Below the pieces are notes generated by a model. It had not been told where the DNA came from. It did no database searches and worked only from the letters and a program-made list of their open reading frames with translations. Below, in pieces: positions 61,678 through 64,000 of a stretch of DNA of 64,000 bases. Every line of letters starts with the position of its first letter. Within the stretch, counting starts at the first letter, position 1. The DNA is taken from assembly GCA_007922225.1 (NCBI GenBank), contig ML680086.1, positions 13,492,540 to 13,556,539 of the forward strand. The letters run 5' to 3'. Both the position numbers and the translations under genes were made by a program. The DNA comes from Emydura subglobosa. Its lineage: Eukaryota; Chordata; Testudines; Chelidae.

Positions 61678-64000
61678 CTGAGGAAGAGAAGAGAGAGAGA
61701 AGAGTTACTGAGCTTTACACTAGACATAACACCTGCTTTATATTCTGATTGTAATTGTTATGGTATTTTAATTGCTTCACAAGATAAATCATTTCAATGC
61801 TTAATTGAAAAGATTTGGAAGCTGCCTGGTGATAATGACTTTGGTTTACTTTTTGTTAACACCCTTTTGTCCAAATGATTGTGTAGAAGGGAGAATTAAA
61901 AATGTGAGCAGTACACAGTCATAATACTGAGATTCTGGGCTGCTGTTCGATGGCTTGTGCTTTGACATCGGGCTGTGTCTGGCTGCTTATTGTTTTCTTG
62001 CCTACCCCGTGACATCTTCCTTTATGGCCCAAATCACTCTACTGTTTCTTCATACAGGCTCCTCTCCCACCTCTGCCCTATCAACCACTAGCAACAACAG
62101 GGGCCTACACTGTGCACAAAGGCCAGCGGGGCCTGGCACATGGAAATTTCTGCTACATACATAAATTTCTGTGGTAGGACCACAGTCAGAGTGTTACACT
62201 TTGGCCGTCCTTGCAATGGTTCACAAAACCTATAAATAATTTGTTAGTGTCTTGTGTGGTGTTTTCCTCTGGCATGTTTTAATAGGGTCTGTTTAGTCTT
62301 CAGCTAGAGTTGCAAGGGAAGATGGTTCACCAAGAGAGCTACTGAATAAGTACACACTTCTCTCTTAGATTCTATCTCCCTCTCCCAGGGCACCCAGTAA
62401 TGCAGCACTGTTGTAGCTTTAAAGGTTCAGACAACTCTATTTAATGGCATGTAGGTGTTTTTTTGGGGAAATGCAAGGCCTCCATGATGCAGGGCCGTTT
62501 TCCTGGGTGCAGGGGATCAAGGAAAGGACAGAAACATATCGCTGCACCATTTAAAAAAAAATCTGTGTGTGTCTTTTCTTCACAAGTTATAGTAATTCTA
62601 AATCAAGACAATATTTTGCTGAAGGCTAGAACTGGACGGGTCTTTAGGCACAATCTGGTCTGCAATATGCACAGTGGATGCTCCATGCCTGAGCTTACCA
62701 GCAAGGGCAGTAAAATGGGCTGGTGTTCTGGATAATCTACCAAAACTGTTCCAGATGAGAAAGGGGACAGCAAAGCTGAAGCAGCACATTTCTGCTCTAA
62801 CCCCTCTCCAATCTGTTACCTACAGCACTCCTTTCATCCACAACACTTAAGTCACTTATTTGAATTTCACAACCTTACACGTGGATTGTAATATCCATTC
62901 TTTTCAAGGGAAAATATAGCTTGTATACAAGATTGCACTGTCACTTGGAAGTATATGGTTACTCACAGTACATACTACACAGAGATTTTGTGCCAGACTT
63001 TATCGAGACTTACAGTAACACAGACAGATCTTTATAAAAACACTAGTTAAAGTGGATCTTAAAAACTGACTTCTTATTCTATTAGAAGATCCAGGTAACT
63101 AATTATTGTCAGTTATAAGCAGTGTGCATTTGGCAGTCTAGCAGCTTTCTTATCAGATTTTCTGTACTGATGTCATGCACAGAAACAGGAGGATCAGGTG
63201 AATAACTGTGTTAGTGCTTATGCAGAACCACTTTTACTTTTTTCCTTTTTCTTTTAAGTTAATTGTTTCAGATATGGATGAGGATGGACCCTAATGTAAA
63301 GTTCAGTTTAGGAACTAGAATTTGACCTCTGCAAGTTATCAGAAATATGTTTTAACAAAAAAATAAATAAATCTCCACACCTTGGGAAAAATAGGGTCAC
63401 TATGAAACAAGAGTCTGGATGTCCAGAACTATCCTGAGCAACACTCATGCACAATTTAAAATACTCTGATGAGAAACTCTAACTGGTGGGCTGATTTGAG
63501 ATTACAAAATAGTCCTGAAATATCATTAGGGATCACTGAACTTGGCCCCAGAACAGACTGTTTGCTTTGCTAAAGCTGCAGGAAAAGCTATAAGTCAAAA
63601 AGAAATCATGGAGGGTGTGGTCTTGATTTTCTATAGTGTGAATTTCATATTCCAATACTTGTTTTTTGGTGAGGTTTCCACCCCACCTTTTGGGAATGCC
63701 CTTTCCCTGTGCAAGGAGCAGCACATGATTTATTAGCATGAATGAGCAGAAATACATAGGTAACCATGAAGCAAAGAGCTACATCCAACTGACACCTACC
63801 CCCAATGCTAATTTTTGATGCTTCTTTATTTGATGCAATGTATGAAGTCAGGATGACTTTTCCAAATCAAATCAATTAGGAATGACAATTAGAACAGTCA
63901 CAAAACTATAAAAAGATAACGTTAAAAGCCTTAAAGAGTGTTTAGAGTCACAAAAGCAACTGTGAAAATGAGCCATCTTATTGCACAGATTGGCTCTTTG
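61678..64000 (-). other. ZHX3 intron upstream of the main exon
   Basis: Begins with the pyrimidine-rich acceptor tract. No further exon, promoter or named repeat was recognised up to the window edge. Confidence 0.6.

Overview
The window is vertebrate nuclear DNA. It has short exons with GT..AG introns, CR1 LINE tails, MIR-type SINEs, a DIRS-type retrotransposon relic and several MITE-like palindromes. That repeat mix, with well-kept CR1 copies, fits a sauropsid. A turtle is my first choice and a crocodilian the second; this is inference from repeat style, not a database match.

There are two protein genes, arranged tail to tail. From 9471 to 47955 on the plus strand are 28 coding exons of PLCG1 (phospholipase C gamma 1). 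They run from the EF-hand region through the X box, split PH, two SH2 domains, SH3, Y box and C2 to the stop codon. The reading frame carries across every junction (3352 coding bases, about 1116 residues). By human exon count these are exons 5 to 32. The first ~170 residues (N-terminal PH domain and start of the EF hands) are not in the window, so positions 1-9470 are read as intron.

From 61532 down to 56999 on the minus strand is ZHX3 (zinc fingers and homeoboxes 3). One large exon carries two C2H2 fingers and five homeodomains. The long open frame appears to stop at 58680, but a perfect splice donor lies 49 bases earlier. A matching terminal exon at 57009 supplies Glu-Thr-Asp-stop, the same ending as human ZHX3. 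The 3'UTR then runs about 5.7 kb towards PLCG1, leaving about 2.7 kb between the two genes. The order PLCG1-ZHX3 is the same as on human chromosome 20.

Accessory DNA lies mostly in PLCG1 introns. It includes antisense retroviral-type LTRs (about 5836-6725 and 37665-38533), CR1 tails (7945-9106, 23400-23932, 44300-44625), a ruined DIRS element (about 36900-40750) split by the second LTR, a 231-bp MITE with long inverted ends (41385-41615), a hairpin element (43069-43253), a 612-bp inverted-repeat element (27888-28499), a short MITE (45105-45340), tRNA-like SINE fragments and MIR fragments. No RNA genes, CRISPR arrays or prokaryotic features were seen. Exon calls rest on manual translation and recalled human protein sequence; no alignment program was run.
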